From Gammaproteobacteria bacterium (GTDB lineage Bacteria > Pseudomonadota > Gammaproteobacteria > HTCC5015): 56,231 nucleotides of DNA. The DNA is taken from assembly GCA_016928055.1 (NCBI GenBank), contig JAFGLM010000011.1, positions 1 to 56,231 of the forward strand, written 5' to 3'. A program made the position numbers and the translations under genes. Of this stretch, positions 35,847-45,658 are shown piece by piece. Below the pieces are notes generated by a model that was given only the letters and a program-made list of their open reading frames with translations, was not told the origin of the DNA and did not search any database. Within the stretch, counting starts at the first letter, position 1, and every line of letters starts with the position of its first letter.

Positions 35847-36808
35847 TGAATTTAACTAGATTTTCCGTGCTGTGTCTTTGTATCTTTACCGGGCAGTTAT
35901 TTGCTGCTGAAGGGTTAAGTTTGTTGGATCGAATGTCGGATTCGATGCGAAGCAGCAATTACACCGGCACTTTTGTGTATCGACATAAAGAGAAAGTCGA
36001 AACACTGAAGATTATCCACCGACAAACCGAGAACGGTATCGACGAGCGACTTATTACTCTAACCGGCAAACCGCGCGAGATAATCCGCGATGACAAGAAA
36101 GTCACCTGCATATGGCCGGAAAAACGCCTGGTATTATTGGACAAAAATCGTCGACGCAGCCGTTTTCCCGGTATTGTTCCCGAAAATCTCAATCGATTAC
36201 CGGATCACTATTCCATCACGCTCAACGATAAATATGAACGTGTTGCCGGGCGTTCATCGTATGTGGTTGATATTAGCCCTAAGGACATGTATCGATATGG
36301 TTATCGGATCTGGATAGACCGGGATTCGCACCTGCTTATTGGCTCCGATTTACTTGATGAAAAAAACAGAGCCGTTGAGCAGGTTATGTTTACTGAGCTT
36401 AAGGTCTATAAGTCATTGCCCGATGATTTATTTGAATCTGAATATCTGCAGGAAGGCTATCACTGGCAGGAAGTTGACAAAGCTGAAGATACCGATGAGG
36501 GTCAGGTGAATAACTGGCAGGCGGGAATGCTACCTCCTGGTTTTTCTCTGCAAACCTATAACCACAAAAAGAAGTCTAAATTGTCCGGCCAAATAGAACA
36601 TATGGTCTATAGCGATGGCATGGCATCCGTTTCCGTATTTGTTGAGGCGGTACCGGATGGTAAGGATGAAAAACTGCTTATTGGTAACAGGCGTCGTGGT
36701 GCCCTAAGCATATATGGTAAATCACTGGATAATTATCACGTCACTGTACTCGGCGAAGTACCGGAATCAACCGTAAAATTGATCGCCGAGTCGATTCAAC
36801 ACAAATAG
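35846..36808 (+). CDS. rseB: Sigma-E regulatory protein RseB (MucB)
   Basis: A 320-residue periplasmic protein. A signal peptide of about 20 residues ends before AEGLSLLDRM. The large N-terminal lipid-binding-like domain shows SSNYTGTFVYRHKEKVETLKI-type strands, and the small C-terminal domain (LPPGFSLQTY ... SVSVFVEA) contacts RseA. It protects RseA from cleavage until lipopolysaccharide or lipid signals displace it. Translation is coupled to rseA by the one-base overlap. Confidence 0.92.
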   Translation: MNLTRFSVLCLCIFTGQLFAAEGLSLLDRMSDSMRSSNYTGTFVYRHKEKVETLKIIHRQTENGIDERLITLTGKPREIIRDDKKVTCIWPEKRLVLLDKNRRRSRFPGIVPENLNRLPDHYSITLNDKYERVAGRSSYVVDISPKDMYRYGYRIWIDRDSHLLIGSDLLDEKNRAVEQVMFTELKVYKSLPDDLFESEYLQEGYHWQEVDKAEDTDEGQVNNWQAGMLPPGFSLQTYNHKKKSKLSGQIEHMVYSDGMASVSVFVEAVPDGKDEKLLIGNRRRGALSIYGKSLDNYHVTVLGEVPESTVKLIAESIQHK

Positions 36809-36821
36809 TCCTTAGCGCAAA

Positions 36822-37298
36822 ATGATTGTAGAAAAGGCGCAGATTATTGCCATCGAAGGTCAGTATGCAATTGTAAAAACACAACGACGTAGCGCTTGTG
36901 GTGCTTGTACAGCGCGTGAGGGTTGTGGTATTTCAATATTGGGGATGTTAATGCCCAATCGTTTTTGTAGCTTAAGAGTTTTAAATCCACTTGAAGCCAG
37001 GGTCGGCGACAGTGTGCAAATCGGCATACCGGAAAACGGTTTGGTAAAAAGCGCGCTAATTATTTATGCACTACCTTTGTTATTTGCTGTTTTATCGATT
37101 GCATTGGCGAGCGCCATTATGGGTGAGAAGATTTCCGATCTGACGGCGATAGCGTTTAGTGTGGCAGGGCTGGTTACCGGTATATTTTTTGCGCATTCGA
37201 TGGGGAAATATTTTTCCAATAAGAGCGAATACCAGGTGAAAATCATATCGATTGATAAATTTCATATCGATTCGTCACCGGTAGTCTCATCAATATAA
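36822..37298 (+). CDS. rseC: RseC/MucC family membrane protein
   Basis: A 158-residue protein with an N-terminal cysteine cluster (Cys26, Cys29 and Cys35 in CGACTAREGCG) and two membrane helices at about 68-90 and 100-122. This is the RseC/MucC family, linked to sigma-E control and to reduction of SoxR. It lies 13 bp after rseB within the operon. The cysteine pattern suggests a metal or iron-sulfur site. Confidence 0.9.
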   Translation: MIVEKAQIIAIEGQYAIVKTQRRSACGACTAREGCGISILGMLMPNRFCSLRVLNPLEARVGDSVQIGIPENGLVKSALIIYALPLLFAVLSIALASAIMGEKISDLTAIAFSVAGLVTGIFFAHSMGKYFSNKSEYQVKIISIDKFHIDSSPVVSSI

Positions 37299-37357
37299 GT
37301 TGTTATTCTTGCCCGCTTTCACTTTATGGTAAAAATCGCCTTTCAAGGAGTTTTACG

Positions 37358-38761
37358 ATGCGTCTGATTGTTGCCACTTTTTTACTGGTTTTTCAAGTTG
37401 CCCAGGCGCAACAGCTGCCCAATTTTTCGGTATTGGCGGAAAAGAATGAGCCGGCAGTAGTCAATATCAGTACCACTCGAAAGTATGCTGAAACCAGGCG
37501 GCTTGTGCCAAGAAATTTTGGATTACCTGATGAATTCGACAAAGGGCCAATGGGTGAATTATTCAGGCATTTTTTCGATGAACAGGGTTCCGGTACGTGG
37601 CCGACGCCGGAAAGCCATTCATTGGGTTCCGGTTTTATTATTTCCAGCGATGGTTATATCGTTACCAATCATCATGTTATTACAGAAGCAGATGAAATCA
37701 TTGTGAGACTGAATGATCGCAGCGAATTGGAAGCAAAGCTGATCGGTTCGGATCCGCGTAGCGATATTGCGTTATTGAAAATTGATTCGACCGGACTGCC
37801 GGTAGTCACATTGGGCGATTCCAGCAGGCTTAAGGTGGGTGAATGGGTGTTGGCGATTGGCTCGCCGTTTGGTTTCGATCATACGGTGACGGCTGGAATC
37901 GTCAGCGCAATCCAGAGGAGTCTGCCATCTGATAGCTATGTTCCATTTATCCAGACCGATGTGGCGATCAATCCCGGAAATTCCGGTGGACCGCTGATTA
38001 ATCTTGATGGGGAAGTTGTTGGTGTTAATTCGCAGATTGTAAGCGGCAGTGGAGGTTATATGGGCCTGTCTTTCGCGATTCCCATAGACCTGGCAATGGA
38101 TGTTGTCAATCAGTTGAAATCAAGCGGACGCGTTACACGGGGGTGGTTGGGTGTCTTGATTCAGGAAGTAACGCGAGAACTGGCCGAAAGCTTTAAGATG
38201 GATAAGCCGAAAGGGGCGCTGGTATCCAAAGTGTTGCCGGGTAGCCCGGCTGACAAGGGCGGCATTGAAACAGGCGATATTATTCTGGAGTTTGAAAGTC
38301 ACGCTATTGAATGGCATAACGACTTACCGCCATTGGTCGGGAAATTTGGCGTTGGTAAGTCAGCGCAGGTAAAAGTGTTGAGAAATGGCCGGCTCAAAAC
38401 ACTCAAAATTAAAATCGGCGAGCTTCCTGCCGATGAGATTGTTGCTGATGCGGACAAGGTTGCTCCAACGGATAAATCCCGAATGGGATTGGTTGTCGGT
38501 GAGCTTTCTCCACAGAGTGCCGAGCGCCTTGGCATTAAGGAGGGAGTAGAAGTCGAGCAGATCAAGAGCGGTCCTGCAGCTGCTGCGGGCATGCGGCGAG
38601 GTGATGTGATAACCTCCGTTAATCAACAGCCGGTTAGTAGCGTTGATGATTTTATTAAGAAGATTGATGCAATGCTGCCTGGAGGCTCAGTTGCTTTTCT
38701 GGTGCAGCGTGCCAGTGGACCAATATACATAGCAGTCAGATTATCCAAGAATGAGCCATAA
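37358..38761 (+). CDS. mucD: Periplasmic serine protease MucD (DegP/HtrA family)
   Basis: A 467-residue exported protease. A signal peptide of about 18 residues is cleaved at AQA. The trypsin-like domain has the triad His106 (TNHHVI), Asp136 (RSDIALLK) and Ser209 (NPGNSGGP). Two PDZ domains follow (about residues 265-350 and 375-460), with RGWLGVLIQEVT at the start of the first. It degrades misfolded envelope proteins and completes the sigma-E operon. The end overlaps the next gene by 11 bp. Confidence 0.94.
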   Translation: MRLIVATFLLVFQVAQAQQLPNFSVLAEKNEPAVVNISTTRKYAETRRLVPRNFGLPDEFDKGPMGELFRHFFDEQGSGTWPTPESHSLGSGFIISSDGYIVTNHHVITEADEIIVRLNDRSELEAKLIGSDPRSDIALLKIDSTGLPVVTLGDSSRLKVGEWVLAIGSPFGFDHTVTAGIVSAIQRSLPSDSYVPFIQTDVAINPGNSGGPLINLDGEVVGVNSQIVSGSGGYMGLSFAIPIDLAMDVVNQLKSSGRVTRGWLGVLIQEVTRELAESFKMDKPKGALVSKVLPGSPADKGGIETGDIILEFESHAIEWHNDLPPLVGKFGVGKSAQVKVLRNGRLKTLKIKIGELPADEIVADADKVAPTDKSRMGLVVGELSPQSAERLGIKEGVEVEQIKSGPAAAAGMRRGDVITSVNQQPVSSVDDFIKKIDAMLPGGSVAFLVQRASGPIYIAVRLSKNEP

Positions 38762-39035
38762 ACCCAAACCCAAACCGGTACTTAGACTTTACATAAGGCA
38801 GAACTGTCGTTTATGTGATGCCATGAAGAGTGAGTTATTTGCTATCAAGGATAACTACGGTTTTCACTTTGAAGTGCATGATATCGAAACCTTTGAGGGA
38901 GGTGGTGCCGATCAGTACAACGATTTGATACCGGTACTTCTATGGGGTCAGGATGTCATCTGTTATCATTCGCTCGACAAAAACTTGTTGGCCAGGGCAC
39001 TAGGATTCGATCCAAAAAGTTTGCCCTCTGGCTGA
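38751..39035 (+). CDS. Glutaredoxin-like protein (DUF836 type)
   Basis: A 94-residue thioredoxin-fold protein. It opens with LRLYIRQNCRLCDAMK, where Cys20-x-x-Cys23 is the redox pair, and continues with DIETFEGGGADQYNDLIPVLLWG, including the cis-proline IPV. This is the glutaredoxin 2/DUF836 family (PF05768). It overlaps mucD by 11 bp and precedes lepA, an arrangement often seen with MucD. The electron donor and target are unknown. Confidence 0.85.
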   Translation: MSHKPKPKPVLRLYIRQNCRLCDAMKSELFAIKDNYGFHFEVHDIETFEGGGADQYNDLIPVLLWGQDVICYHSLDKNLLARALGFDPKSLPSG

Positions 39036-39107
39036 TTCACGATCGATTAAGGCTATATGCTTGACGGCGCCGACAATACGCGCCGATGGTAACAGTACGA
39101 TACGTTT

Positions 39108-40901
39108 ATGCAATTAATCCGCAATTTTTCCATTATTGCCCATATTGATCATGGTAAATCGACGGTGGCAGATCGTTTTATTCAGCTATGCGGCGGCTTG
39201 AGCGAACGTGAAATGTCGGAGCAGGTGCTTGACTCGATGGATCTCGAAAAAGAGCGCGGGATTACCATTAAAGCGCAAAGCGTAACGCTGCATTACAAAG
39301 CCAAAGACGGCAATACCTATCAGCTGAATTTCATTGATACACCCGGCCACGTCGATTTTTCCTATGAAGTTTCGCGTTCGCTGGCCGCCTGTGAAGGTGC
39401 CTTGTTGGTTGTTGATGCGTCACAAGGGGTTGAAGCGCAGAGCGTCGCCAACTGTTACACCGCGATCGATCAAAACCTTGAGGTCCTGCCGGTACTCAAC
39501 AAGATTGATTTGCCGTCCGCAGATTGTGAGCGCGTCAAACACGAAATCGAGGACATTATCGGCGTTGATGCCAGTCATGCTCTGGCGATCAGCGCTAAAA
39601 CCGGCGTTGGAATACCTGATCTGCTTGAACAGCTGGTACAGCGCATTCCGGAGCCTGGTGGAGACTCCGATGCGCCTTTGCAGGCGCTGATAATCGATTC
39701 CTGGTTTGATAACTATTTGGGCGTGGTTTCACTGGTGCGGATAAAAAACGGCCAGTTAGCCAAACGACAGAAAATTCAGGTCATGTCTTCCGGCCGGGTT
39801 TTTCAGATTGAGAAAGTTGGAATCTTCACACCGAAGCCGGTTGAAAAGGCACTGTTGGATACGGGCGAAGTGGGGTTTGTGGTGGCGAACGTCAAGGAGA
39901 TCGAGGCGACACCGGTGGGCGATACGATTACCGCAGCGGACAATCCGGCCACAGCAGCACTGGCCGGATTCCGTAAAATACAGCCCCGTGTCTTTGCAGG
40001 CTTATATCCGATTGCCACCGATGACTATGAAGCGTTCCGCGAAGCACTGCAGAAATTGCGCTTGAACGATGCCGCCCTGCATTTTGAACCGGAAACATCA
40101 CAGGCGCTGGGGTTTGGTTTTCGCTGCGGTTTTCTGGGAATGTTGCACATGGAAATCGTGCAGGAACGGCTTGAGCGGGAATATGAGCTGGATCTGATTA
40201 CCACAGCACCAACGGTTGTATATGAAGTTTTGTTGATCAGAGGTCAGGTTTTATATATCCAAAATCCTTCAGAGTTGCCAGCAGAAAATACGATTGCTGA
40301 AATTCGGGAACCCATTATCCAGGCCAATATATTGTTGCCGCAAGATCACGTTGGAGCGGTAATTAAGTTATGCATCGAAAAACGTGGTGTACAAAAAAGC
40401 ATTCAATACCTGGGAGGGCAGGTTTCGCTGCAGTTTGAGTTACCACTGAGCGAAGTTGTACTCGATTTTTTTGATCGACTCAAATCGGTCAGCCGGGGTT
40501 ACGCCTCGTTCGACTACCAATTCGTTCGTTTTCAAGCCGCCGATCTGGTTAAATTGGATGTCTTGATTAATAATGAACGGGTTGATGCCCTGTCACTTAT
40601 CGTGCATCGTTCTATGTCGCAAAGCAAAGGCAGGGAACTGGCAGAAAGTATGCGCAAGATCATTCCACGGCAGATGTTTGAAGTAGCGATTCAGGCGGCG
40701 ATCGGCTTGCATATTATCGCAAGAACCAACGTTAAAGCACTGCGAAAAAACGTGACGGCAAAGTGTTATGGCGGTGATATAACACGAAAACGCAAGCTGC
40801 TGGAAAAACAAAAAGAAGGCAAGCGCCGGATGAAACAAATTGGTAAAGTAGAGATCCCGCAAGAGGCATTTCTATCAATCTTGCAGGTTAATAAAAAGTA
40901 A
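39108..40901 (+). CDS. lepA: Translation elongation factor 4 (LepA)
   Basis: A 597-residue GTPase. G motifs are [17 protein letters not shown] and NKIDLP, and the LepA-specific C-terminal domain includes [24 protein letters not shown]. It acts on ribosomes during initiation or back-translocation. The length is the family's usual one. It is followed 12 bp later by lepB, the classic pair. Confidence 0.97.
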   Translation: MQLIRNFSIIAHIDHGKSTVADRFIQLCGGLSEREMSEQVLDSMDLEKERGITIKAQSVTLHYKAKDGNTYQLNFIDTPGHVDFSYEVSRSLAACEGALLVVDASQGVEAQSVANCYTAIDQNLEVLPVLNKIDLPSADCERVKHEIEDIIGVDASHALAISAKTGVGIPDLLEQLVQRIPEPGGDSDAPLQALIIDSWFDNYLGVVSLVRIKNGQLAKRQKIQVMSSGRVFQIEKVGIFTPKPVEKALLDTGEVGFVVANVKEIEATPVGDTITAADNPATAALAGFRKIQPRVFAGLYPIATDDYEAFREALQKLRLNDAALHFEPETSQALGFGFRCGFLGMLHMEIVQERLEREYELDLITTAPTVVYEVLLIRGQVLYIQNPSELPAENTIAEIREPIIQANILLPQDHVGAVIKLCIEKRGVQKSIQYLGGQVSLQFELPLSEVVLDFFDRLKSVSRGYASFDYQFVRFQAADLVKLDVLINNERVDALSLIVHRSMSQSKGRELAESMRKIIPRQMFEVAIQAAIGLHIIARTNVKALRKNVTAKCYGGDITRKRKLLEKQKEGKRRMKQIGKVEIPQEAFLSILQVNKK

Positions 40902-40913
40902 TCGAGGCCACAA

Positions 40914-41696
40914 ATGATTGATTTTGATTTTGATTTTGCGTTTTACCTGACCCTGGCTACCCTGATCAGTGGAATAATCTGGTTGCTGGATATCGTCTGG
41001 TTGTCGCGCTATCGTAAGCCGGCAGTTGATGGTGATGAAGTCGGTAAAGAGCCTTGGTATGTTGAATATTCCAAGTCGTTCTTTCCAATACTGCTATTTG
41101 TATTGATATTACGTTCCTTTGTTGTTGAACCGTTTCGCATTCCGTCCGGATCAATGTTGCCTACATTAGAAGTAGGAGACTTTATTCTGGTTAACAAGTA
41201 CTGCTATGGTTTGAGATTGCCGGTTGGTAATGCGAAATTTATTTCCACAGGCGAACCAAAACGCGGTGATGTGGTTGTTTTTCGATATCCGGAAGATCCG
41301 ACTCTCGATTACATCAAGCGAGTGGTGGGAGTGCCGGGTGACCATATTGTCTATCAGAATAAACAACTAATGCTGAACGGCGAAATTGTTGCGTTGGAAT
41401 ATGAGGAGCCTTATGTCAAGGCAGACGCGCATGGAGGCAATGGCGCGGTAATGGTATTTAACGAAAGTTTACCGGGGCAATCTCACCAGATTTTGATCAA
41501 TCAGTTGAGCGGAACGCTTGATTTTGAAAAAACCGTTCCAGCAGGCCATTATTTTGTAATGGGTGATAATCGCGATGATAGCCGCGACAGTCGTTATTGG
41601 GGGTTTATGCCGGAGGAGAATCTGGTCGGCAGAGCGTTTTTCATTTGGATGAATCTGGGTTTGGATTTTGGTCGCATTGGTAAAACGATTCGCTAA
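40914..41696 (+). CDS. lepB: Signal peptidase I
   Basis: A 260-residue inner-membrane peptidase with two N-terminal membrane helices (about residues 9-31 and 55-70). The catalytic Ser80 is in RIPSGSM and Lys135 in YIKRVVGVPGD. Box E appears as GDNRDDSRDSRYWG. It removes signal peptides from exported proteins such as the barrel, binding-protein, RseB and MucD products encoded here. It sits between lepA and the DUF4845 gene in the standard order. Confidence 0.96.
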   Translation: MIDFDFDFAFYLTLATLISGIIWLLDIVWLSRYRKPAVDGDEVGKEPWYVEYSKSFFPILLFVLILRSFVVEPFRIPSGSMLPTLEVGDFILVNKYCYGLRLPVGNAKFISTGEPKRGDVVVFRYPEDPTLDYIKRVVGVPGDHIVYQNKQLMLNGEIVALEYEEPYVKADAHGGNGAVMVFNESLPGQSHQILINQLSGTLDFEKTVPAGHYFVMGDNRDDSRDSRYWGFMPEENLVGRAFFIWMNLGLDFGRIGKTIR

Positions 41697-41745
41697 ATAT
41701 TGGATTTACTTACTTAGGTAGAAGCCAGGTTAATGGAGGTGGTTT

Positions 41746-42123
41746 GTGAATACTCTGAAGAAACAACGTGGTATATCAATGCTTGGTTGGGTTGTTATTA
41801 TCATGATGATCGTTGTGATAGGGACTGGTGTATTGAAACTGATGCCGGTTTATCTTGAGTATTATAATGTTGTGTCCATTCTTGAGAACATGAAAGAAGA
41901 TAATGCTTTAAAAGGCGCAACCAAACAGCAGATAGCATCGACATTCATAAAAAGGATGGAAATTAATGGTATAAACAGTCTGCAGAAGGGCGATTATAGT
42001 ATTACAAAAGTCGAAGGCAAAAAGGCTTATGATATCCAGATTTACTATGAGGTCAGAAAAACATTGATGGGCAATCTGTCGATTGTTGCTACATTTGATC
42101 GCAGTGTCGAGGTTGGCGGGTGA
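41746..42123 (+). CDS. DUF4845 family membrane protein
   Basis: A 125-residue protein with a short basic start (KKQRG), one membrane helix at about residues 12-32 and a periplasmic domain ending in a beta strand (YEVRKTLMGNLSIVATFDRSVEV). The lepB-DUF4845-rnc order is conserved in gammaproteobacteria. The start is GTG 41746, with GGAGG upstream. It overlaps rnc by 4 bp. Function unknown. Confidence 0.85.
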   Translation: MNTLKKQRGISMLGWVVIIMMIVVIGTGVLKLMPVYLEYYNVVSILENMKEDNALKGATKQQIASTFIKRMEINGINSLQKGDYSITKVEGKKAYDIQIYYEVRKTLMGNLSIVATFDRSVEVGG

Positions 42124-42800
42124 CGCAAAAGCTCAATGATCTTGAGGTTTTAATTAAGCACAAGTTCACCGATAGAGACTTATTGCGCAATGCATTAACA
42201 CACCGTAGTGTTAGTGGTAACAACAATGAGCGGCTTGAATTTCTGGGTGACAGCATATTAAATTTCGTTATCGCATCCGAATTATATCATCGTTATCCTC
42301 AGGCAGCTGAGGGCGATTTAAGCCGATTACGTGCCAGTCTTGTGAATAAGGATTCCTTGGCGGAGCTATCCAGCCGGATAAAACTTGGGGACTGGTTGTA
42401 TTTGGGGTCTGGCGAGTTGAAGAGTGGGGGTTTGCGACGAAAATCTATTCTCGCGGACGCACTCGAAGCGATTTTTGGCGCTGTCTATCTGGATGCCGGT
42501 TTTGAAGCAGCCTGCAATTTGATTCTGCATTTATACCAGCCATTTTTTGATAATCCTATCGACCCTGAAATATTGAAGGATCCGAAAACGCGCTTACAGG
42601 AATGGTTGCAGGCAAGAAAACGGCCTTTGCCACTTTATGAGTTGGTTAATGCCAGTGGAAAACCACATGAACAAACGTTTACAATCTGTTGTGTTATCGA
42701 GGGCTATGAGCAGGAAATCCTTGGAAAAGGCAAGAGCCGACGTAAAGCGGAACAGCAGGCAGCAGAAAATGCTCTGCTGCGGTTAGCAAAGAAAAGCTGA
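42120..42800 (+). CDS. rnc: Ribonuclease III
   Basis: A 226-residue double-strand-specific RNase. The catalytic signature NERLEFLGDSIL lies near residue 36, and the second acidic patch (ADALEAIFGAVYLDAG) near 115. A C-terminal double-stranded-RNA-binding domain (DPKTRLQEWLQ ... KAEQQAAENAL) follows. It processes rRNA and structured mRNAs. GTG 42120 overlaps the DUF4845 stop. It is followed by era after 1 bp. Confidence 0.96.
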   Translation: MTQKLNDLEVLIKHKFTDRDLLRNALTHRSVSGNNNERLEFLGDSILNFVIASELYHRYPQAAEGDLSRLRASLVNKDSLAELSSRIKLGDWLYLGSGELKSGGLRRKSILADALEAIFGAVYLDAGFEAACNLILHLYQPFFDNPIDPEILKDPKTRLQEWLQARKRPLPLYELVNASGKPHEQTFTICCVIEGYEQEILGKGKSRRKAEQQAAENALLRLAKKS

Positions 42801-42801
42801 G

Positions 42802-43689
42802 ATGTTTAAATCCGGTTTTGTTTCGGTTATTGGCCGACCCAATGTTGGTAAATCAACACTGGTTAATGCTGTTGTTGGACAAAAAGTCAGCATTGTTACC
42901 CATAAAGCACAAACCACCCGTCATCGAATTCTTGGGATAAAATCGAGCAGCCATTACCAAATCGTATTGGTTGATACGCCTGGCTATCATCTGAATGCAA
43001 AACAGGCTATCAACAAGATGATGAACAAAGCGACTTTATCAGCCTTGCATGAAGTAGAGGCAGTAATATTTGTGGTAGAAGCCTGTCAATGGCGTGACGA
43101 AGAACAAACGCTCATTACTCAGATTGAGAAGATAAAAGTTCCAGTGTTTGTTGCTGTTAATAAAATTGATTTAATACATGATAAGGACCGATTGTTACCG
43201 TATATTTCCAAACTGAGCTCGATTTACCGGTTTGCCGCTATTGTGCCAATATCCGCCCGCTCTGCACAGGGCGTCGATTTACTGGAAAAAGAAATCATTG
43301 GCGTGCTTCCCGCCGGGTTGCCGATTTACGAATTGGATGATGTTACTGATAAAAACCTACGTTTTCAGGCAGCAGAACTAATTCGCGAACAGCTGTATTT
43401 AGCCTTGAGTCAGGAGTTGCCTTATGCAGCAACCGTGGAGATTGAAGCTTTTGAAGAAACAGAAAAAATATTTCGCATTGCTGCAATAATCTGGGTTTCC
43501 AGGGCCAGTCATAAAGGAATTGTTATTGGCAAACAAGGCGCAGGACTAAAATCGATTGCACAAAGCGCCCGCCTTTCGATGGAGTCTGCATTCCAGAAAA
43601 AAATCTATTTGAACGTATGGGTCAAGGTGAAAGAGGGATGGAATGACGACGAACGAGCCTTGCACAAGATGGGTTATCGAGACAGATAA
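42802..43689 (+). CDS. era: GTPase Era
   Basis: A 295-residue ribosome-assembly GTPase. G1 is GRPNVGKST, G3 DTPGYH, and G4 NKIDLI. The C-terminal KH domain has GIVIGKQGAGLKSIAQSAR, which binds the 3' end of 16S rRNA. It lies 1 bp after rnc and 30 bp before recO. A small hairpin (43688-43704) spans its stop codon. Confidence 0.97.
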   Translation: MFKSGFVSVIGRPNVGKSTLVNAVVGQKVSIVTHKAQTTRHRILGIKSSSHYQIVLVDTPGYHLNAKQAINKMMNKATLSALHEVEAVIFVVEACQWRDEEQTLITQIEKIKVPVFVAVNKIDLIHDKDRLLPYISKLSSIYRFAAIVPISARSAQGVDLLEKEIIGVLPAGLPIYELDDVTDKNLRFQAAELIREQLYLALSQELPYAATVEIEAFEETEKIFRIAAIIWVSRASHKGIVIGKQGAGLKSIAQSARLSMESAFQKKIYLNVWVKVKEGWNDDERALHKMGYRDR

Positions 43690-43719
43690 GAGAGAGCATC
43701 TCTTGTAACCAGGTATTTT

Positions 43720-44412
43720 ATGCGTGTTGAATTGCAGCCAGCCTATATTATCCATCGTCGACCATATCGAAATACCAGCTGGTTGCTGGAAGTCTTAACG
43801 CGGGAATATGGATTAATAGCGCTGGTTGCGAAAGGTGCACGACGTCCGGGCAACGCGTGGCGTTTCTTACTGGAACCATTTAACTCCCTGTTAATCAGTT
43901 TTAGCGGACGCAATGAGCTGATGACCTTGACATCGGTGGAGCCGGGAGAATACAGAACACAATTCGTTGGTGATAAAATCTATGCGGGTATGTACATGAA
44001 CGAGCTATTGCTGCGTTTATTGCATCGTAATGACCCGCATGAAGAACTTTTTTCAACGTATATGATTGCACTCAATGAGCTTGATTCGGCGGCAGACAGT
44101 ATAGAACCACCATTGCGTCGTTTTGAATTGTGTTTGCTGCGCGAGGTGGGATACGGCATACAATTGGATCATGCTCTCGATGCAAATGTGACGTATTTTT
44201 ATGATGTCGAGAAAGGACCTATTGAAGTCAGCGGACCGACAAATCAGCAACCGTTGATACATGGACGTTGTTTGTTGGCGCTGGCCCAAAACGATTTTTC
44301 AAATGCCGAGCTTTTTGTGGAGATGAAGTATCTTCTGCGTCACGTATTAAATCACTATTTGTCCGGTAAGCCGCTGAAAAGCCGGGAGCTGTTTACCGGC
44401 AAAAAAATCTAG
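43720..44412 (+). CDS. recO: DNA repair protein RecO
   Basis: A 230-residue RecO. The N-terminal OB-fold starts with QPAYIIHRRPYRNTSWLLEVLTREYG and GLIALVAKGARRPG, and the C-terminal helical domain includes FELCLLREVGYG. With RecR (28033) it loads RecA on single-strand gaps. The era-recO pair is conserved. Its stop overlaps the stop of convergent lpxH by 4 bp. Confidence 0.93.
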   Translation: MRVELQPAYIIHRRPYRNTSWLLEVLTREYGLIALVAKGARRPGNAWRFLLEPFNSLLISFSGRNELMTLTSVEPGEYRTQFVGDKIYAGMYMNELLLRLLHRNDPHEELFSTYMIALNELDSAADSIEPPLRRFELCLLREVGYGIQLDHALDANVTYFYDVEKGPIEVSGPTNQQPLIHGRCLLALAQNDFSNAELFVEMKYLLRHVLNHYLSGKPLKSRELFTGKKI

Positions 44413-45134
44413 ATCATCTGATCCAGGCTGAGCAATTGATATCCCGTTTGATTGAATTGAAGTATTGAAGTATCCTGGTACCAGTCGCCGAGCACGATAC
44501 GTTCACACTCTTTTTTGTCGATTTCGAATCGATGAATACCCGGTCGGTGAGTATGTCCATGTATTAAGCGTTGAGCATTGTATTTGCGCATAATATCTTC
44601 AACCGTCTGTTGATTGACATCCATAATGTGTTCCAGCTTCTTTTGCATGGCTTGTTGGCTGGTTTGTCTTAAACCAGTCACGATGCTGCGGCGTTCCTGA
44701 AGGGGTTTGGCAAGAAATTGAGATTGCCATTTCGGATTACGTACCATGTTACGAAAATTTTGATAGTCCGAATCATCCGTGCAAAGCAAATCGCCATGCA
44801 TAAGCAGTGTTCGCTGACCGTACAGGTCGATGACAGCAGGATCTGGTAACAATTCCATTCCAAAGCGTTGTAAATAGTTTTCGCGGATCAGAAAATCCCG
44901 GTTGCCGTACACAAAATAAACAGGTGTTCCGGAACGATTCAGGGTGGCGATACTCGTAAATACTGATTCCTGTTGGTGTTCGTTATCATCATCACCAAGC
45001 CAGTATTCAACGAAATCACCCAGGATATAAAGTTTATCGGTTGGATGGATTTGACCAAGCAGGTCGACAAACGCCCGGCTTGACGCCGGGCGTTGCGGAT
45101 CCAGATGCAAATCAGAAATAAAATAGGTTGACAC
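44409..45134 (-). CDS. lpxH: UDP-2,3-diacylglucosamine diphosphatase
   Basis: A 241-residue peripheral inner-membrane enzyme of lipid A synthesis. Metal motifs are SDLHLDPQRP at the start, GDFVEYWLGDDD near residue 40, GNRDF near 78, HGD near 113 and HGHTHRPG near 193. It makes lipid X from UDP-diacylglucosamine. An unusually strong hairpin lies in codons 14-22 (see 45070-45094). It follows two cyclophilin genes on the same strand. Confidence 0.95.
   Translation of the reverse strand: MSTYFISDLHLDPQRPASSRAFVDLLGQIHPTDKLYILGDFVEYWLGDDDNEHQQESVFTSIATLNRSGTPVYFVYGNRDFLIRENYLQRFGMELLPDPAVIDLYGQRTLLMHGDLLCTDDSDYQNFRNMVRNPKWQSQFLAKPLQERRSIVTGLRQTSQQAMQKKLEHIMDVNQQTVEDIMRKYNAQRLIHGHTHRPGIHRFEIDKKECERIVLGDWYQDTSILQFNQTGYQLLSLDQMI
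45070..45094 (-). other. Perfect 10-bp GC-rich hairpin inside lpxH
   Basis: AACGCCCGGC (45070-45079) pairs without mismatch with GCCGGGCGTT (45085-45094) around a five-base loop. It lies in the coding sequence 40 to 64 bases after the lpxH start. It may slow translation or early elongation, or may be chance from the Pro-Ala-Ser-Ser-Arg codons. Confidence 0.7.
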
Positions 45135-45160
45135 GATTTGTAGATTAAATAATCGAGGTG

Positions 45161-45658
45161 CTAATCATCAATTAGCTCAACTTTTTCCATTATCACGGCT
45201 TGTGTCGGGACATCCTGATGACCTGCACGACTTCCCGTTGCAACGGCTTCAATTTGTTCTACCACATCCATGCCGTCGATCACTTTGCCAAACACGCAAT
45301 AACCCCAGCCACTGGCGGTGGGAGACTTAAAGTTCAGAAAAGCATTATTTGCCACATTAATAAAAAACTGATTGCTGGCGGAATGCGGGTCGGAGGTTCG
45401 AGCCATCGCGATCGTACCTTTTTCATTACCGAGGCCGTTGTCCGCTTCATTTTTAATTGAATCGCGTGATTTTTTTTGCGACATATCTTCGGTAAAGCCG
45501 CCGCCCTGTATCATAAAGCCTTTGATGACGCGATGAAAAATAGTGCCATCATAGAAGCCATTCTCAACATAGCGACGAAAATTCGCGCAGGTTTCAGGTG
45601 CTTGGTCTTCGAACAGTTCCAGTTTGACATTCCCTTTGTTTGTTTGGATTAATATCAT
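45161..45658 (-). CDS. ppiB: Cytoplasmic peptidyl-prolyl isomerase, cyclophilin type
   Basis: A 165-residue cyclophilin without a signal peptide. FHRVIKGFMIQGGGF, MARTSDPHSASNQFFINV and WGYCVFGKVIDGMDVV are the active-site and structural motifs of PpiB. It catalyses cis-trans turns at proline. It overlaps the exported paralogue by 4 bp and is about 60% identical to it by eye in the core, so the pair arose by tandem duplication. lpxH follows after 26 bp. Confidence 0.94.
   Translation of the reverse strand: MILIQTNKGNVKLELFEDQAPETCANFRRYVENGFYDGTIFHRVIKGFMIQGGGFTEDMSQKKSRDSIKNEADNGLGNEKGTIAMARTSDPHSASNQFFINVANNAFLNFKSPTASGWGYCVFGKVIDGMDVVEQIEAVATGSRAGHQDVPTQAVIMEKVELIDD

Noticed and set aside
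43688..43704. Terminator between era and recO (AAGAGA/TCTCTT)
   Set aside because: The stem is short, contains the era stop codon and is not followed by a T-run; era-recO is normally co-transcribed.
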